43,020 nt of DNA from Deltaproteobacteria bacterium (GTDB lineage Bacteria > UBA10199 > 2-02-FULL-44-16 > JAAZCA01): contig JABGOS010000060.1 of assembly GCA_018645265.1 (NCBI GenBank), positions 1 through 43,020 of the forward strand, written 5' to 3'. Position 1 is the first letter of the stretch. Each line of letters opens with the position of its first letter. The notes beneath the pieces were generated by a model. The model worked only from the letters and a program-made list of their open reading frames with translations. It did not search any database and had not been told where the DNA came from. Shown in pieces: positions 42,388 to 43,020 of the stretch. Position numbers and translations under genes: made by a program.

Positions 42388-43020
42388 ATGCCTACTATTA
42401 TAATGACAATCATTTTCAGTCTCGCTGTTGGTCTTGCCTGCGGCGGTTTATTCTATCGTTCCCGCTCCAAAAACTGGGAGAGGGAAGCAACAGATCGTTC
42501 AACAGACTTAAAAGTAGCCAATGCACGTCTCATCGATCTCAAAGATGCCCTCGAGCGCGAAAAGGAGAATATTCGGAATCTTGAAAATACCTTCCGTGGC
42601 CTTTCATCAGAGATACTCAAGGAGAGCCGTGACGAGTTTCTCAAGCAAGCGGAACCAAAAATCTCAGAACATGTCAGACCCTTGAAAGAGGCCCTCGAAC
42701 GCTATGATCAGGCGATAAAGAGTATCGAAAATAAGCGCGAGGATGCCTATGGTGGTCTTAAGGGACTTCTACAAACCCTCCAGGATGGACAAGCAAGACT
42801 AACAAGTGAAACGAGCAGTTTGACGACCGCTCTCAAGAATCCTGCGGCACGAGGTAAATGGGGCGAGATAACCCTTCAGCGTGTCGTCGAGGTTGCAGGT
42901 ATGTCACAGTACTGTGACTTTGAGCAGCAAACGACTGTTGAAGGCGATAATGGTAAACTTCGTCCTGATTTAATCGTGAGATTGCCGGGTGGAAGAACGG
43001 TAGTCGTTGATGCTAAAGCC
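42388..43020 (+). CDS. rmuC: DNA recombination protein RmuC, 5' part
   Basis: Open frame running off the window edge (211 codons visible). The N-terminus is a membrane anchor (IIFSLAVGLACGGLFY), followed by a long coiled coil (about residues 25-140). Then comes the start of the RmuC nuclease-like domain: NPAARGKWGEITLQRVVEVA, GMSQYCDFEQQ, KLRPDLIVRLPGG and VVVDAKA are diagnostic. RmuC proteins limit inversions and recombination at short repeats. The start may be ATG 42388 or ATG 42403; neither has a well-spaced ribosome-binding site. No terminator separates it from the preceding gene. Confidence 0.93.
   Translation, partial: MPTIIMTIIFSLAVGLACGGLFYRSRSKNWEREATDRSTDLKVANARLIDLKDALEREKENIRNLENTFRGLSSEILKESRDEFLKQAEPKISEHVRPLKEALERYDQAIKSIENKREDAYGGLKGLLQTLQDGQARLTSETSSLTTALKNPAARGKWGEITLQRVVEVAGMSQYCDFEQQTTVEGDNGKLRPDLIVRLPGGRTVVVDAKA

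Overview
This is a gene-dense window (roughly 43-45% GC by eye, mostly intergenic gaps under 150 nt) from a Gram-negative bacterium. Outer-membrane and periplasmic functions show this: a type IV pilus secretin, several lipoproteins, a membrane-anchored MltD-like transglycosylase, a PBP4-type carboxypeptidase and NagZ. The order yceD-rpmF-acpP-rpiB-glyA-nrdR-ribD-ribE-ribBA-ribH-nusB is the one I associate with deltaproteobacterial-grade lineages (Desulfobacterota and relatives). The TIGR02147-type regulator is a family best known from Bdellovibrio and Fibrobacter. I cannot name the species. No tRNA, rRNA, CRISPR array, insertion sequence or phage gene is visible.

Layout. 1-1.8 kb: pilQ-like secretin and a cold-shock-domain-like protein (+). 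1.85-6.9 kb: minus-strand block of glnS, gltX, a MEMO/AmrB protein and a ketol-acid-reductoisomerase-like gene with altered catalytic residues. 7.1-21.6 kb: long plus-strand housekeeping run covering panD, yceD, rpmF, an ACP lacking the phosphopantetheine serine, rpiB, glyA, nrdR, riboflavin genes, nusB, ispH, glmM, ffh, rpsP, khpA, rimM, trmD, rplS and rnhB. 21.7-25.1 kb: nucleoside use (uridine-phosphorylase-like enzyme, CNT nucleoside transporter, DMT-type carrier), closed by a strong bidirectional terminator. 25.1-27.7 kb: accessory module of a translationally coupled TIGR02147-type regulator and large acidic lipoprotein, with a striking symmetric promoter/operator upstream and a micro-ORF on the other side of it. 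27.7-31.0 kb: ogt, two unrecognised genes and a short ComEC. 31.0-39.1 kb: murein-oriented region with a small lipoprotein, MltD-like transglycosylase, DacB, a Dpp/Opp-type binding protein with two permeases but no ATPases, and NagZ. 39.1-42.3 kb: palindromic repeats and two large unrecognised proteins, the second with a recent internal tandem duplication. 42.4 kb to the edge: 5' part of rmuC.

Most notable points. (1) The fatty-acid genes that normally sit between rpmF and rpiB in this gene order are absent, and the remaining ACP has Asp where the prosthetic-group serine should be. (2) The KARI-like enzyme has lost a catalytic lysine and a metal-binding glutamate. (3) The 38-bp inverted repeat at 27518-27555 carries TATAAT boxes in both arms and lies between the regulator gene and a divergent micro-ORF that contains a further palindrome built from the same half-site. 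(4) Short GTGTCSGACAC palindromes occur directly after genes at two distant places.
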